A DNA stretch of 64,000 nucleotides, taken from JANWHQ01 sp963775275. GTDB lineage: Bacteria; Pseudomonadota; Alphaproteobacteria; Caulobacterales; Caulobacteraceae. Location of the stretch: NCBI GenBank assembly GCA_963775275.1, contig CAVZII010000005.1:1860001-1924000 (forward strand), given 5' to 3'. Positions within the stretch are counted from its first letter, which is position 1, and each line of letters opens with the position of its first letter. This document shows, piece by piece, positions 18,026-26,714 of the stretch. A model generated the notes under the pieces. The model was not told the DNA's origin and did not search any database. It saw only the letters and a list, made by a program, of their open reading frames with translations. The position numbers and the translations under genes are program-made.

Positions 18026-18863
18026 GCCGGCCCTCGCCGCGCTGCAGGCCTGGATGCAGGGCCGGGTCACCGGCGGCCTCTGGGGCCTGGACGAGCCCGG
18101 CGAGGAGGGTTGGCGCGCGGCCGACGTGGTGGTCTCCACGGGCGGGGTGACCGCCGCCGAGCGGGTGGAGATCTACGCCCGCGACTACGTGCTTCGCCTG
18201 GCCGAGTGCCTGAAGGCCGAGTTCCCGGTCCTGCGCGCCCTGATCGGCGAGCAGGTCTTCGGCCTCTTCGTCGGCGGCTATCTCAGCGCCAGGCCGCCCG
18301 GCTCATACTCGCTCTACGACCTGGGGGCGGGCTTCCCCGCCTACCTCGAGGCCACGCGGCCCAGGCCGCACACCGGTCCCGGGACGCTGGACGCCCTGCC
18401 CGCCAGTCTGGCCCGCCTGGAGCGGGCGATCAGCGAAAGCGGCCGCGCCCAGGGCGTGGAGACCGCCGGGGCGGCCCCGTTTGATCCGGCGCCCGTCCTG
18501 GCCGATCCCGAGGTCCGGGTCCGCACGCCCGAGAGCCTGGGCCTGCTGAGGCTCGACTTCGATTTCACGCCGGCCCTGGCGGCCGCCCGCGCCGGCCGAA
18601 CGCCCGATCCGCCGGCGCCGCTCCAGACCCTGATGGCCGTCGCCCGCAGCCGATATCGCGTCCGCGCCTACGTCCTTGAGCCCTGGGCCTTCGCCTGGCT
18701 CGAGACCCTGCGCGACGAGCACGGCGACGTCGCCGCCGCCAACCGGGCGGCCAAGGACGCCGGCGGACCGGCCGCGTCCGCCGTCCCGGCGCGCCTCCTG
18801 GCCTGGTTGCCCAAGGCCGCCGAGGCCGGGTTCGTCATGCCGTCCGCTCCGTCGCCGTCCTGA
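18018..18863 (+). CDS. DUF2063-type MNIO partner protein
   Basis: A 281-residue protein whose N-terminal half has the DUF2063 ('putative DNA-binding') features: an ALQAWMQGRV helix, then VEIYARDYVLRLAECLKAEF, PVLRALIGEQVFGLFVGGYL and a PPGSYSLYDLGAGFPAYLE turn. In characterised MNIO systems a protein of this type or its functional equivalent (MbnC, TglI, BufC-like) binds the precursor and the oxidase. It is therefore best read as the recognition partner and not as a DNA-binding regulator. The C-terminal half is Ala/Pro-rich with a WAFAWLETLRDEHGDVAAA helix. It overlaps the MNIO gene by 8 bp and is the last gene of the operon, ending 7 bp before the convergent gene at 18871. Confidence 0.88.
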   Translation: MAEPALAALQAWMQGRVTGGLWGLDEPGEEGWRAADVVVSTGGVTAAERVEIYARDYVLRLAECLKAEFPVLRALIGEQVFGLFVGGYLSARPPGSYSLYDLGAGFPAYLEATRPRPHTGPGTLDALPASLARLERAISESGRAQGVETAGAAPFDPAPVLADPEVRVRTPESLGLLRLDFDFTPALAAARAGRTPDPPAPLQTLMAVARSRYRVRAYVLEPWAFAWLETLRDEHGDVAAANRAAKDAGGPAASAVPARLLAWLPKAAEAGFVMPSAPSPS

Positions 18864-18870
18864 CGGCCGT

Positions 18871-19446
18871 TCAGCGTCGTCCGAAGAGCAGGCTGAACAG
18901 TCCCGGGCGGAACGATCTCAGCTCGATGAAGGTCTGATCCTCGGGCCCCGGAAGGTCCTCGTCGTGACGAAAGCCGGTGACCGCCGCCGCCAGCTCGAAG
19001 GGGGCGTCGAAGACGTGATCGACGCCGGCCTGCTCGCCGCCGTCGTCCTTCTGCTTCTGGAAAAGGCGGTCCTTGATCGCGGCGAACGCGTCCGGAAGCT
19101 CGCCGCTGGCCGCAAGATCGAACACGCCGTCCGGCTTCGCCGGGTCGTGCTGGACCGCCCACACCTCGCATCCGTCCTTGTAGGCGTAGGCGCGGCTGCA
19201 CATGACGTGCTCCTCCACCGCGCACCCGACGGCGAGCCCGCCGGCCGACGCCTTGGCGACCTGTTCGGGAGCGGCCCAGCCGAAGCTGTTCGCGTGGATC
19301 AGCAGCCAGCCGCCGGGCAGCGTCGCCCACGAGAACTTCGCGCGCGCCTCCGGGTCGGGCTCGCCCGTGTCCTCGAGGCCGAGCTCGGCCAGGACATCGT
19401 CCCTGTCCCGCTCCTTCACCGCGATCCAGGATATCGAGAACGCCAT
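18871..19446 (-). CDS. Conserved-looking protein of unknown function
   Basis: A 191-residue soluble protein. I choose the ATG at 19446 because AAGGAGAAG lies immediately upstream; an in-frame ATG five codons earlier would use that same sequence as coding. The start (MAFSISWIAVKERDRDDVLAELGL) and a middle section with WAVQHDP resemble uncharacterised proteobacterial proteins that measure self or environment, but I recognise no named domain. It has no signal peptide or transmembrane segment. The C-terminus is Arg/Phe-rich (FRPGLFSLLFGRR). It is convergent with the MNIO operon. Function unknown. Confidence 0.6.
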   Translation of the reverse strand: MAFSISWIAVKERDRDDVLAELGLEDTGEPDPEARAKFSWATLPGGWLLIHANSFGWAAPEQVAKASAGGLAVGCAVEEHVMCSRAYAYKDGCEVWAVQHDPAKPDGVFDLAASGELPDAFAAIKDRLFQKQKDDGGEQAGVDHVFDAPFELAAAVTGFRHDEDLPGPEDQTFIELRSFRPGLFSLLFGRR

Positions 19447-19491
19447 GATCTTCTCCTTCATACGCCCAGATTTCCAGGTCGCCGGATCGCT

Positions 19492-20403
19492 CTAATGATC
19501 CTGCCCACGCTGACCTGTCAGCCAGGCCAAGAGTCCTGTCGCCGGAGCTGCACCCGGCCTGACGTGCTCAGGCCCCCACCAATCGACGCGATAATGTCGG
19601 CCAAGCTCGTCGAAGGCTCGTTGTTGGCTTCTCGAGAGTCTTGCGGTGGGACCGAACTTCGCCTCGACCGTCGTGCCGCCCCTCGTCAGGTGATCTGCTA
19701 TCGTGTGACTCCTCGACAACGGCGTCCGGACTTGAAATCGAACCGGCCAATCCCCCTTGGACACTGTTTTCAGCGCAGAAAGACCTTCTCCGAGAGTGCC
19801 CTTCGCCATGGGAGGAAGCCTCCCTGCAGCGCTCACGGCGGCAGTTCCACCGAGCTCCATGGACAGCGCAGCTCCGAGCAGCCCTCCGATCCGCCTCGCC
19901 TGAGGCCGATGGATCGCGTCGTAGCGGTCACGCGACTCTTGCTCAGCGAGGTTGTGATCAAATCTTTGGCGGATGCCGCCGGGACCTCCGAGTCCAATCG
20001 CAGTGTTCGCTCCCGCCGCAATCCGATTGGCTTGGCCCAACGCCAGACTGTCGGCGATGGATCGCAAGGCCGTCTCGACCTGGGAGACAGGTTCCTTCCA
20101 GGTGTGGGACACCGCCCAAGACGCCGGCGGAGGCGGGCTGGCGCGCCAGACGGGCAGGTCCGATCGTTCTGGAATTGCTGTCGGCTTCGGCCTGCCGAGA
20201 AGGGCGATCACTTGGCCTGGGCGAGCCACGTCGGCCAGCCACTGTTGGCGACGAAGGATCGCCGCCTGTAGCGATCCTGGCCGAGGCTCAGCACTGTCGA
20301 GCGCGAAGCCCTGGCCTCTGTTGGAACGATCCGACACCTGCATCCCCCAAGCTGCATTGCGGGCCCGTCCCGCCGTGGCTGCAGTTTGGCGCCTTCGACT
20401 CAC
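19492..20403 (-). CDS. Orphan protein, possible nuclease-toxin-like C-terminus
   Basis: A 303-residue frame whose composition is less GC-biased than its neighbours and whose N-terminal 80 residues look irregular, so the start is uncertain. A Gly/Ala-rich middle leads to a compact C-terminus. This contains HTIADHLTRGGTTVEAKFG, then ARLSRSQQRAFDELGRHYRV and DWWGPEHVRPG. The V-E-A-K strand flanked by basic helices resembles the E-x-K core of restriction-endonuclease-fold toxin domains at the ends of polymorphic toxins. No signal, secretion domain or immunity gene is seen beside it. It could be a displaced toxin tip or an unrelated orphan. Confidence is low in function and moderate that it is coding. 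Confidence 0.4.
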   Translation of the reverse strand: MSRRRQTAATAGRARNAAWGMQVSDRSNRGQGFALDSAEPRPGSLQAAILRRQQWLADVARPGQVIALLGRPKPTAIPERSDLPVWRASPPPPASWAVSHTWKEPVSQVETALRSIADSLALGQANRIAAGANTAIGLGGPGGIRQRFDHNLAEQESRDRYDAIHRPQARRIGGLLGAALSMELGGTAAVSAAGRLPPMAKGTLGEGLSALKTVSKGDWPVRFQVRTPLSRSHTIADHLTRGGTTVEAKFGPTARLSRSQQRAFDELGRHYRVDWWGPEHVRPGAAPATGLLAWLTGQRGQDH

Positions 20404-20488
20404 CCAGACAAGAACAAAAGAAGAACAAGTTGTGCGCTGTCGATCGAGCCTCGGTGTGCGGCGTCAACCCAGAGAGGCTTCGAACGCC

Positions 20489-21826
20489 CTACTTCCCCCT
20501 CAGCCGCGCCACCTCGCCGGCGCTCAGGCGCGAGGGCCTGGCGCCGTAGCGGGCGGTCACATAGTTGGCCACCGCCGCGATCTCGGCGTCCGAGTAGGCC
20601 GCGCCGAACGAGGGCATGAAGACCTCGCCGCCAGGCGTCCTGCGCCGCGAGCCTTCGATCACGACCTGGGCCACGTTGGCGGCGGTCGGGTCGTTGACCG
20701 CGCGCGCGCCGGTCAGGGTCGCATAGGTCGTGAGCGTCCCGGTCCCGTCCCAGCCGTGGCAGCTCGCGCAGGCGCCTTCGAAGATGCGCCGGCCCTCGGG
20801 ATCGCCGATCGCCTTCATCCCTTCGTGCGGCGAGGCGGGCGCCAGGAAGGTTCGCCGCGCCGGCATGTCCGGCGAGGCCAGGGCGGGGACGCTGCGCAGA
20901 TAGACCACGATGGCGTGGACGTCGCCGGTGGTCAGATGGCTCAGGCCCTGGTCCACCGCCTCGGCCATCGGCCCTGACGCCGTCCCTCTCCCGACCGCGT
21001 GGCCGGTCGACAGATACTGTTCCAGCTCCGCGTCAGACCAGGCGCCGACGCCGGTCAGCCGGTCGGCGGTGATGTTGTAGGCGTTCCAGCCCTCGGCCTC
21101 GCCGCCCTTGTACTTGCGCCGGTTGTCCGGCGCCTGCAGGGCGTGGCGCGGGGTATGGCAGTCGCCGCAGTGGGCCAACGCCTCGGCGAGGTAGGCGCCG
21201 CGGTTCCAGTCCGCGCTGCGGGCCGGGTCGGGACGGAAGCGCTGGTCCTTGTCGAACAGCCTCGCCCACACCCCCATGATCCAGCGCTGGTTGAAGGGGA
21301 AGATCAGCCGGCTCCTCGGCGCCTGGTTCGACACGGGCGTCAGGCTGAAGAGGTAGGCCTTGATCGCCAGGGCGTCCTGGTCGGTCATCAGGGCGTAGGC
21401 GGCGTAGGGGAAGGCCGGATAGAGCCGCCGGCCGCCCCGCCCGATCCCCTGGTGGATCGCCTTCAGGAAGTCCTGGTCGGTCCACACGCCGATGCCGGTC
21501 TTGGCGTCGGGCGTGATGTTGGGCGCGTAGATCGTCCCGAAGGCGGTCCGGAACGCCCGCCCGCCCGCGAAGGCCTTGCCGCCCGGCGCGGTGTGGCAGC
21601 TCTGGCAGCCCCCCGCCCGGGCCAGGTACTCGCCGCGCGTCAGGATGTCGGCCGAGACCAGCTCGGCGGGGACGCCCGTCGGGGAGGGGCCCTTGTAGTC
21701 GGCCAGCGCCACGCTCGCGCCCTTGTCGAAGGCCAGCGGCCCCGGCCCCGTCGCCAGGAACGCGCCGTAGGCGGCCAGGAGCGCCAGGATGGCCGCGATC
21801 AGGACGAGGGAGAGCGGCCGCTTCAT
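20489..21826 (-). CDS. Membrane-anchored triheme cytochrome c of an aldehyde/alcohol dehydrogenase
   Basis: A 445-residue protein with an N-terminal hydrophobic helix (LSLVLIAAILALLAAYGAFL) that serves as signal or anchor. Three CxxCH heme sites follow: CQSCH near 74, CGDCH near 215 and CASCH near 350. This is the layout of the cytochrome subunit of membrane-bound alcohol/aldehyde dehydrogenases, which pass electrons from the periplasmic enzyme to quinone or terminal oxidases. Its start codon shares one base with the stop of the molybdopterin subunit gene at 21826. The gene order 2Fe-2S subunit, molybdopterin subunit, cytochrome makes a complete three-subunit dehydrogenase. Confidence 0.92.
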   Translation of the reverse strand: MKRPLSLVLIAAILALLAAYGAFLATGPGPLAFDKGASVALADYKGPSPTGVPAELVSADILTRGEYLARAGGCQSCHTAPGGKAFAGGRAFRTAFGTIYAPNITPDAKTGIGVWTDQDFLKAIHQGIGRGGRRLYPAFPYAAYALMTDQDALAIKAYLFSLTPVSNQAPRSRLIFPFNQRWIMGVWARLFDKDQRFRPDPARSADWNRGAYLAEALAHCGDCHTPRHALQAPDNRRKYKGGEAEGWNAYNITADRLTGVGAWSDAELEQYLSTGHAVGRGTASGPMAEAVDQGLSHLTTGDVHAIVVYLRSVPALASPDMPARRTFLAPASPHEGMKAIGDPEGRRIFEGACASCHGWDGTGTLTTYATLTGARAVNDPTAANVAQVVIEGSRRRTPGGEVFMPSFGAAYSDAEIAAVANYVTARYGARPSRLSAGEVARLRGK

Positions 21827-23979
21827 CAGAAGAGCCCCCTCAGCGCCCTGGGGTCGATCGGCAGGGTGCGCACCCGCTTGCCCGTGGCGGCGAAGACGGC
21901 GTTGGCCAGGGCCGGGGACGCGGCCACGGTGGCCGTCTCGCCCATGCCGCCGGGCGCCTCGCCGCTCTTGATGATGTGGACCTCGATCTTCGGCGCCTCG
22001 TTCATCCGCATCATGCGGTAGTCGTTGAAGTTGGACTGCTGCACCCGGCCGCCCTCGATGGTGATCTGGCCGTGCAGGGCCGCGGTGAGGCCGAAGATCA
22101 GCCCGCCCTCGATCTGGGCGGCGACGGTGTCCGGATTGACCACGATGCCGCAGTCCATGGCGCAGACGACCTTCTTCACCATGACCTCGCCGCTACGGTC
22201 GACCTCGGCCTCGACGATGGTGGCCAGGAACGAGCCGAAGGAGGTCTGCACCGCCGCGCCCCGTCCGGTCCGGTGCGGCAGGGACGATCCCCAGCCGGCC
22301 TTCTCGGCCGCCAGCTTCAGCGCCGCCTTCAGCCGGGGGGTGGGATCCAGCAGGTCCAGGCGGTAGGCCACCGGGTCCTTGCCGGCCTTGTGGGCCAGCT
22401 CGTCGATGAAGCTCTCGACCACGAAGACGTTGTGGCCGGGCCCCACGCCGCGCCAGAAGGCGGTGGGCACGCCGGGCGGCTCCTGGCGCACATATTCCAC
22501 GCGCAGGTTCGGCAGGCGGTAGGGCGGCTCGACCGCGCCCTCCACCGCGTCGGAATCGATGCCGTTGACGAAGGCCGGCGGGGCGTAGCGCGCCAGGACC
22601 GAGGAGCCGGCGATGCGGTGGCTCCAGGCGAGCGGCCGCCCGTCCTTGTCGAGCCTGGCGGCGAAGACGTCGTGATAGGAGGGCCGGTAGAGCTCCTGCT
22701 GGATGTCCTCCTCGCGGCTCCAGATGATCCGGACCGGCCCCTCCACGTGCTGGGCGATGCGCACGGCCTTGACCACGCCGTCGACCTCGAGCCGGCGCCC
22801 GAACGCGCCGCCCAGGAGCTGGTTGTGGATGATCACCTGCTCGGGCTTCAGCCCCAGCGCCTGGGCCGCGAAGCTCTGGGCGCGGGTGATCACCTGGGTG
22901 CCGCCCCAGATCTCGCAACGGCCCGGCGTGACCTGCACCGTGTAGTTCATCGGCTCCAGCGGCGCGTGGGCCAGGAACGGGACCTGGTACTCCGCGCGAT
23001 GGACCTCGCCGCCGGCCAGCAGGCCCGGCGCGTCGCCGATGGTCTTGGCCACGGCGCCGGGCTTGGCCGAGGCGGCCTCGAGCTCGGCGACGATCTGGTC
23101 CTGGGTGACCTTGGCGTTCGGCCCCTCGTCCCACTCCACGGCAAGGGCCTTCAGCCCCTGGGAGGCGGCCCAGTAATGATCGCCGACCACGGCCACCAGG
23201 TCGTCCAGCACGACCACCTGCCGCACGCCGGGGACCTTCATCGTCTGGCTGTCGTCGACGCGGCCGACCTTGCCGCCGAACACCGGGCAGGCGGCGAGCG
23301 TCGCGACCTTGGCGCCCGGCACGGCGATGTCGATGCCGAACCTGGCGCTGCCGTCCACCTTGCCCGGGGTGTCCAGCCGCTTGGCCGGCTGGCCGATCAG
23401 CTTGAAGTCCTTGGGGTCCTTCAGGGAAACGTCCGTGGGCGGACGCATGCCCGCGGCGAAGTCGGCCAGGACGCCGTAGCCCACGCGCCGCGCGCCGGCC
23501 GGATCGATCACCTGCCCGTGCTCGGTGCGGCAGCTCTGGGGCGCCACGCCCCAGCCGGCGGCCGCGGCCCTGACCAGCATCGCCCGCGCCGTCGCGCCGG
23601 CCTTGCGCATCGGGGTCCAGAAGGCGCGGATGGAGCTGGAGTTGCCGGTGACCTGGCTCCCCAGGAACGGGTTGGCGTAGAGGGCGTTGTCCGGCGGCGC
23701 GGCCTCCAGCGTCACCTCGTCCAGCCCCACGTCCAGCTCCTCGGCCAGGATCATGGCGATGGAGGTGTAGACCCCCTGACCCATCTCCACCTGGGGCATG
23801 ATCAGGGTGACCAGGCCCTGCCGGTCGATGCGGATGAAGGCGTTGGGCGCGAACCCGGGGCCGGCCGCGCCGGCCTTCCGGTCGCCAAGGAGGTCGAAGC
23901 CGAGTAGCAAGCCGCCGCCCGCCGCCGTCCCGGCCTTCAGCAGCGTGCGCCGGTTGAGCCTGATGGGCGGCGGGCTCAT
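21826..23979 (-). CDS. Molybdopterin-binding large subunit, IorB-type aldehyde/N-heterocycle oxidoreductase
   Basis: A 717-residue protein of the xanthine-oxidase superfamily, isoquinoline 1-oxidoreductase beta (IorB) type. It begins with a twin-arginine signal (LNRRTLLKAGTAAGGGLLL), so the folded cofactor-loaded enzyme should be exported to the periplasm. Visible molybdopterin-domain segments include PQVEMGQGVYTSIAMILAEE, LLGGAFGRRLEVD, TAFWRGVGPGHNVFVVESF and, near the end, GMGETATVAASPALANAV with the catalytic-type Glu. The substrate is probably an aldehyde or N-heterocycle; sequence alone does not decide. It overlaps the 2Fe-2S subunit gene by 4 bp upstream and the cytochrome gene by 1 bp downstream. 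Confidence 0.92.
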   Translation of the reverse strand: MSPPPIRLNRRTLLKAGTAAGGGLLLGFDLLGDRKAGAAGPGFAPNAFIRIDRQGLVTLIMPQVEMGQGVYTSIAMILAEELDVGLDEVTLEAAPPDNALYANPFLGSQVTGNSSSIRAFWTPMRKAGATARAMLVRAAAAGWGVAPQSCRTEHGQVIDPAGARRVGYGVLADFAAGMRPPTDVSLKDPKDFKLIGQPAKRLDTPGKVDGSARFGIDIAVPGAKVATLAACPVFGGKVGRVDDSQTMKVPGVRQVVVLDDLVAVVGDHYWAASQGLKALAVEWDEGPNAKVTQDQIVAELEAASAKPGAVAKTIGDAPGLLAGGEVHRAEYQVPFLAHAPLEPMNYTVQVTPGRCEIWGGTQVITRAQSFAAQALGLKPEQVIIHNQLLGGAFGRRLEVDGVVKAVRIAQHVEGPVRIIWSREEDIQQELYRPSYHDVFAARLDKDGRPLAWSHRIAGSSVLARYAPPAFVNGIDSDAVEGAVEPPYRLPNLRVEYVRQEPPGVPTAFWRGVGPGHNVFVVESFIDELAHKAGKDPVAYRLDLLDPTPRLKAALKLAAEKAGWGSSLPHRTGRGAAVQTSFGSFLATIVEAEVDRSGEVMVKKVVCAMDCGIVVNPDTVAAQIEGGLIFGLTAALHGQITIEGGRVQQSNFNDYRMMRMNEAPKIEVHIIKSGEAPGGMGETATVAASPALANAVFAATGKRVRTLPIDPRALRGLF

Positions 23980-24434
23980 GGGAGGCGCGCCGCCTTCTTG
24001 ATCGCCGCGCGGATGCGGACGTAGGTGCCGCAGCGGCAGATGTTGCCGCTCATCGCCGCGTCGATGTCGTTATCGTCCGGGTTCGGATTGCCGGCCAGGA
24101 GCGCCGCCGCCGACATGATCTGGCCGGACTGGCAGTAGCCGCACTGCACCACCTCCAGATCGAGCCAGGCCTTCTGGACCCTGCGCCCGGCATCCGACTT
24201 TCCGATCGCCTCGATGGTGGTGATCTCGCGGTTCCCGACCGAGCCGACGGGCAGCAGGCACGAGCGGACGGGATGGCCGTCCAGGTGCACCGTGCACGCG
24301 CCGCACTGGGCGACGCCGCAACCGAATTTGGTGCCCGTCATCCCCAGGATGTCGCGCAGCACCCACAGCAGCGGCATGTCCTCGGGGACATCCGCCTGCA
24401 CGTCTTCGCCGTTGACCTTGAGCGTGATCGCCAA
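23976..24434 (-). CDS. (2Fe-2S) small subunit, IorA-type
   Basis: A 152-residue iron-sulfur subunit with both cluster motifs of the xanthine-oxidase family. The plant-ferredoxin-like CGVAQCGACTVHLDG lies near residues 39-53. The C-terminal CGYCQSGQIM plus GNICRCGTY form the helical-domain cluster. It relays electrons from the molybdenum centre to the cytochrome c subunit and is presumably exported bound to the Tat-tagged large subunit. The start appears to be TTG at 24434, preceded by a strong GGGGGAGG. It is the first gene of the three-gene operon and divergent from the secreted NTF2-like gene, with 195 bp between them. Confidence 0.92.
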   Translation of the reverse strand: MAITLKVNGEDVQADVPEDMPLLWVLRDILGMTGTKFGCGVAQCGACTVHLDGHPVRSCLLPVGSVGNREITTIEAIGKSDAGRRVQKAWLDLEVVQCGYCQSGQIMSAAALLAGNPNPDDNDIDAAMSGNICRCGTYVRIRAAIKKAARLP

Positions 24435-24629
24435 ACGCGGCCTCCCCCGACAAGCTTAATCATAGCGCTGCCGGCTTTGGGCGTCACATCGCCTGACGGG
24501 GGAATCGGGCCAGATCTTCCCTCGATTGCGGGGGAGACGCCCCTCGGACTCCATCCTTGGGTCGCAAGCCCCGCCGGGGCTAAGCTCGCGGTCCGGGACG
24601 ACGCTCGAAGGGCGCGGGGAGGAAGGACG

Positions 24630-25631
24630 ATGAGAAGCGTGTTGACCGGCCTGGTCATGGCCGGAGCGTTACTGATCGGCGGGGCGGCGGACGCCGCGCC
24701 GGCCCAGGTTCCCCAGCCGTGTGACCGCGCCTGCCTTTCCGGGCTGCTCGACGACTACATCGCCGCGCTGAAGGCGCACGATCCCTCGCGCCTGCCGCTG
24801 GCGCCCGGTGTGCGTTTCACCGAGAACGGCGTGCCGCTCGATGTCGGCGACGGCCTGTGGAACACCGTCGACAAGGTCGACGACTACCGCCTGCCATTCA
24901 TCGATCCCGAGGACGGCGAGGCCGGCCTGTTCGGCGTGGTCGAGGAGGACGGCAAGCCCGCCCACCTGATGGTCCGCCTGCGCGTCCAGGGCGGGACGAT
25001 CAGCGAGATCGAGACCATCGTGCTTCGGCCTGCCGACAACCTGGGCTTCGGCCGGCCCCAGGACATGAAGCCCCGCGCCGCCTTCTACCAGGATGTGCCA
25101 GAGGCCGATCGGCTGACCCGCACCCAGCTCGTCTCCATGGCCAACGCCTATTTCGAGACCCTGCAGCAGAACAACGGGACCCTGTTCGCCACCTTCGCAC
25201 CGGACTGCAACCGCATCGAAAGCGGCATCCAGACCACCAACAACCCGGCGTCCAATCCTACGGGCCGGCCCGATCCCGGCATCAAGAAGCTGGGCTGCGC
25301 CGACCAGTTCAGGACCGGCTTCTTCCGCTTCGTCACCCACATCCGCGACCGCCGCTTCGTGGTGGTCGACCGCCGGAAGGGCCTCGTCTACGCCGCCGTC
25401 TTCTTCGACCACACCGGAGACATGCGCAAAGTGAAGCTGACCGACGGACGCGTCGTCGACGCCCAGTACGATACGCCCTGGACCTGGGAGATCGGCGAGC
25501 TCTTCAAGATCCAGGGCGGCGCGATCCACCAGGTCGAGGCCCTGGTGATGAAGGCGCCCTACGGCCTGCAGGACGTCTGGACCGACCATCCGCAGTGGCG
25601 GCCCGCGCACGCCGGGGCGGGCCGGCCATGA
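24630..25631 (+). CDS. Secreted NTF2/SnoaL-like protein of unknown function
   Basis: I take the ATG at 24630, preceded by GGGGAGGAAGGA, giving 333 residues. A signal peptide is clear (MRSVLTGLVMAGALLIGGAA then DA). The mature part begins CDRACLSGLLDDYIAALKAHD, typical of the first helix of NTF2/SnoaL-like cone folds. A second such helix occurs near 165 (LVSMANAYFETLQQNNGTLF), which suggests two tandem domains. Four cysteines in the mature protein may form disulfides. A pathway cannot be assigned. The stop overlaps the ATG of the next gene (ATGA), so it is co-translated with an SMP-30-like secreted protein. Confidence 0.75.
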   Translation: MRSVLTGLVMAGALLIGGAADAAPAQVPQPCDRACLSGLLDDYIAALKAHDPSRLPLAPGVRFTENGVPLDVGDGLWNTVDKVDDYRLPFIDPEDGEAGLFGVVEEDGKPAHLMVRLRVQGGTISEIETIVLRPADNLGFGRPQDMKPRAAFYQDVPEADRLTRTQLVSMANAYFETLQQNNGTLFATFAPDCNRIESGIQTTNNPASNPTGRPDPGIKKLGCADQFRTGFFRFVTHIRDRRFVVVDRRKGLVYAAVFFDHTGDMRKVKLTDGRVVDAQYDTPWTWEIGELFKIQGGAIHQVEALVMKAPYGLQDVWTDHPQWRPAHAGAGRP

Positions 25632-26695
25632 GGGCCCGTGTCCAGCTGTTCGCCGCGGCGCTGATCCTTCTGGCGGGCCTCGCCGTCGCGCCCGCCTCCC
25701 GCGCCGCGACCGCCACGTCCGCCTGCGCGGCCGAGGGCCGGGTCCATTACCTCTGCGGCGTCGACAATGTGGAGGACATGGTCCTGGCGCCCGGGACACG
25801 GTGGATCATCGCCAGCGGCATGTCCGGCCCGCACGACCCGGTCGGCCATCTCTACGCCATCGACAGCCGGGCCAAGACCTTCGTCGCCCTCACGCCCGAT
25901 GTCTCGGGGCCGGCTCGCGCGCCCTACGCGGACTGCCACGGACCGGCCGATCGTTCCAAGCTCGCGCCGCATGGCCTGGCCCTCGCGCCCGGCGGGCGTG
26001 GCCGCGGCACGCTCTATGTGGTCAACCACGGCGGGCGCGAGGCGGTGGAGCTGTTCGATCTCGACGCCCGCTCGGGGCCGCCCCGGCTCACCTGGATCGG
26101 CTGCGTGCTCATGCCGGACCACGGCTCGGGCAACGCCGTCGCGCCCCTGCCGGACGGCGGTTTCGTGGTCACCAAGTTCGAGGACGCCGGCGATCCGGAG
26201 GCCTTCGACAAGATGGCCGACATGAAGCGCACCGGCGCCCTCTATCGCTGGACGCCGGGCGCGGGGTTCGCCGAGGTCCCGGGCAGCGTCATGTCCGGCG
26301 CCAACGGCGTGGAGGCATCCGCCGACGGCCGCTGGATGGTCGCCAACGCCTGGCCCGAGAAGCGGGTGATCCGGTTCGACCTGAAGGGCGTCTCCAAGCC
26401 GGTCCCGATCCGCGTCCCCTTCCTGCCCGACAACGTGCGCGCGGCCCCGGGCGGCTCGATGCTGGTCGCGGGTCAGGACTCGGACATGAGGACGCTGCTC
26501 GCCTGCAAGGTCGAGCGCTGCCCGCACGCCTGGACGGTGTCGCGGCTCGACCCCGCGACGATGGCGCCGAGGACCGTGCTGCACATCGACGGGACCCAGG
26601 CCTTCAGCGACGCGACCGTGGGCCTCCAGGTCGGCCGCACGATCTGGGTCGGGACCTATCGCGGTGACCGCGTCGCGTGGGTGGAGCTGCCTTAG
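25628..26695 (+). CDS. Secreted SMP-30/gluconolactonase-like beta-propeller protein
   Basis: A 355-residue protein with a signal peptide (VQLFAAALILLAGLAVAPAS). Its repeated blade-like segments resemble SMP-30, gluconolactonase and paraoxonase-like six-bladed propellers: PHGLALAPGGRGRGTLYVVN, GNAVAPLPDGGFVVTKFED, GANGVEASADGRWMVANAW and DNVRAAPGGSMLVAG. The Asn/Asp residues in these blades are the usual calcium ligands. It would be a periplasmic or extracellular lactonase or binding protein with an unknown substrate. It overlaps the upstream NTF2-like gene by 4 bp and is followed 19 bp later by a cupin gene, forming a three-gene operon. Confidence 0.78.
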   Translation: MRARVQLFAAALILLAGLAVAPASRAATATSACAAEGRVHYLCGVDNVEDMVLAPGTRWIIASGMSGPHDPVGHLYAIDSRAKTFVALTPDVSGPARAPYADCHGPADRSKLAPHGLALAPGGRGRGTLYVVNHGGREAVELFDLDARSGPPRLTWIGCVLMPDHGSGNAVAPLPDGGFVVTKFEDAGDPEAFDKMADMKRTGALYRWTPGAGFAEVPGSVMSGANGVEASADGRWMVANAWPEKRVIRFDLKGVSKPVPIRVPFLPDNVRAAPGGSMLVAGQDSDMRTLLACKVERCPHAWTVSRLDPATMAPRTVLHIDGTQAFSDATVGLQVGRTIWVGTYRGDRVAWVELP

Positions 26696-26714
26696 GCGGC
26701 CGTCGGAGGATGCG

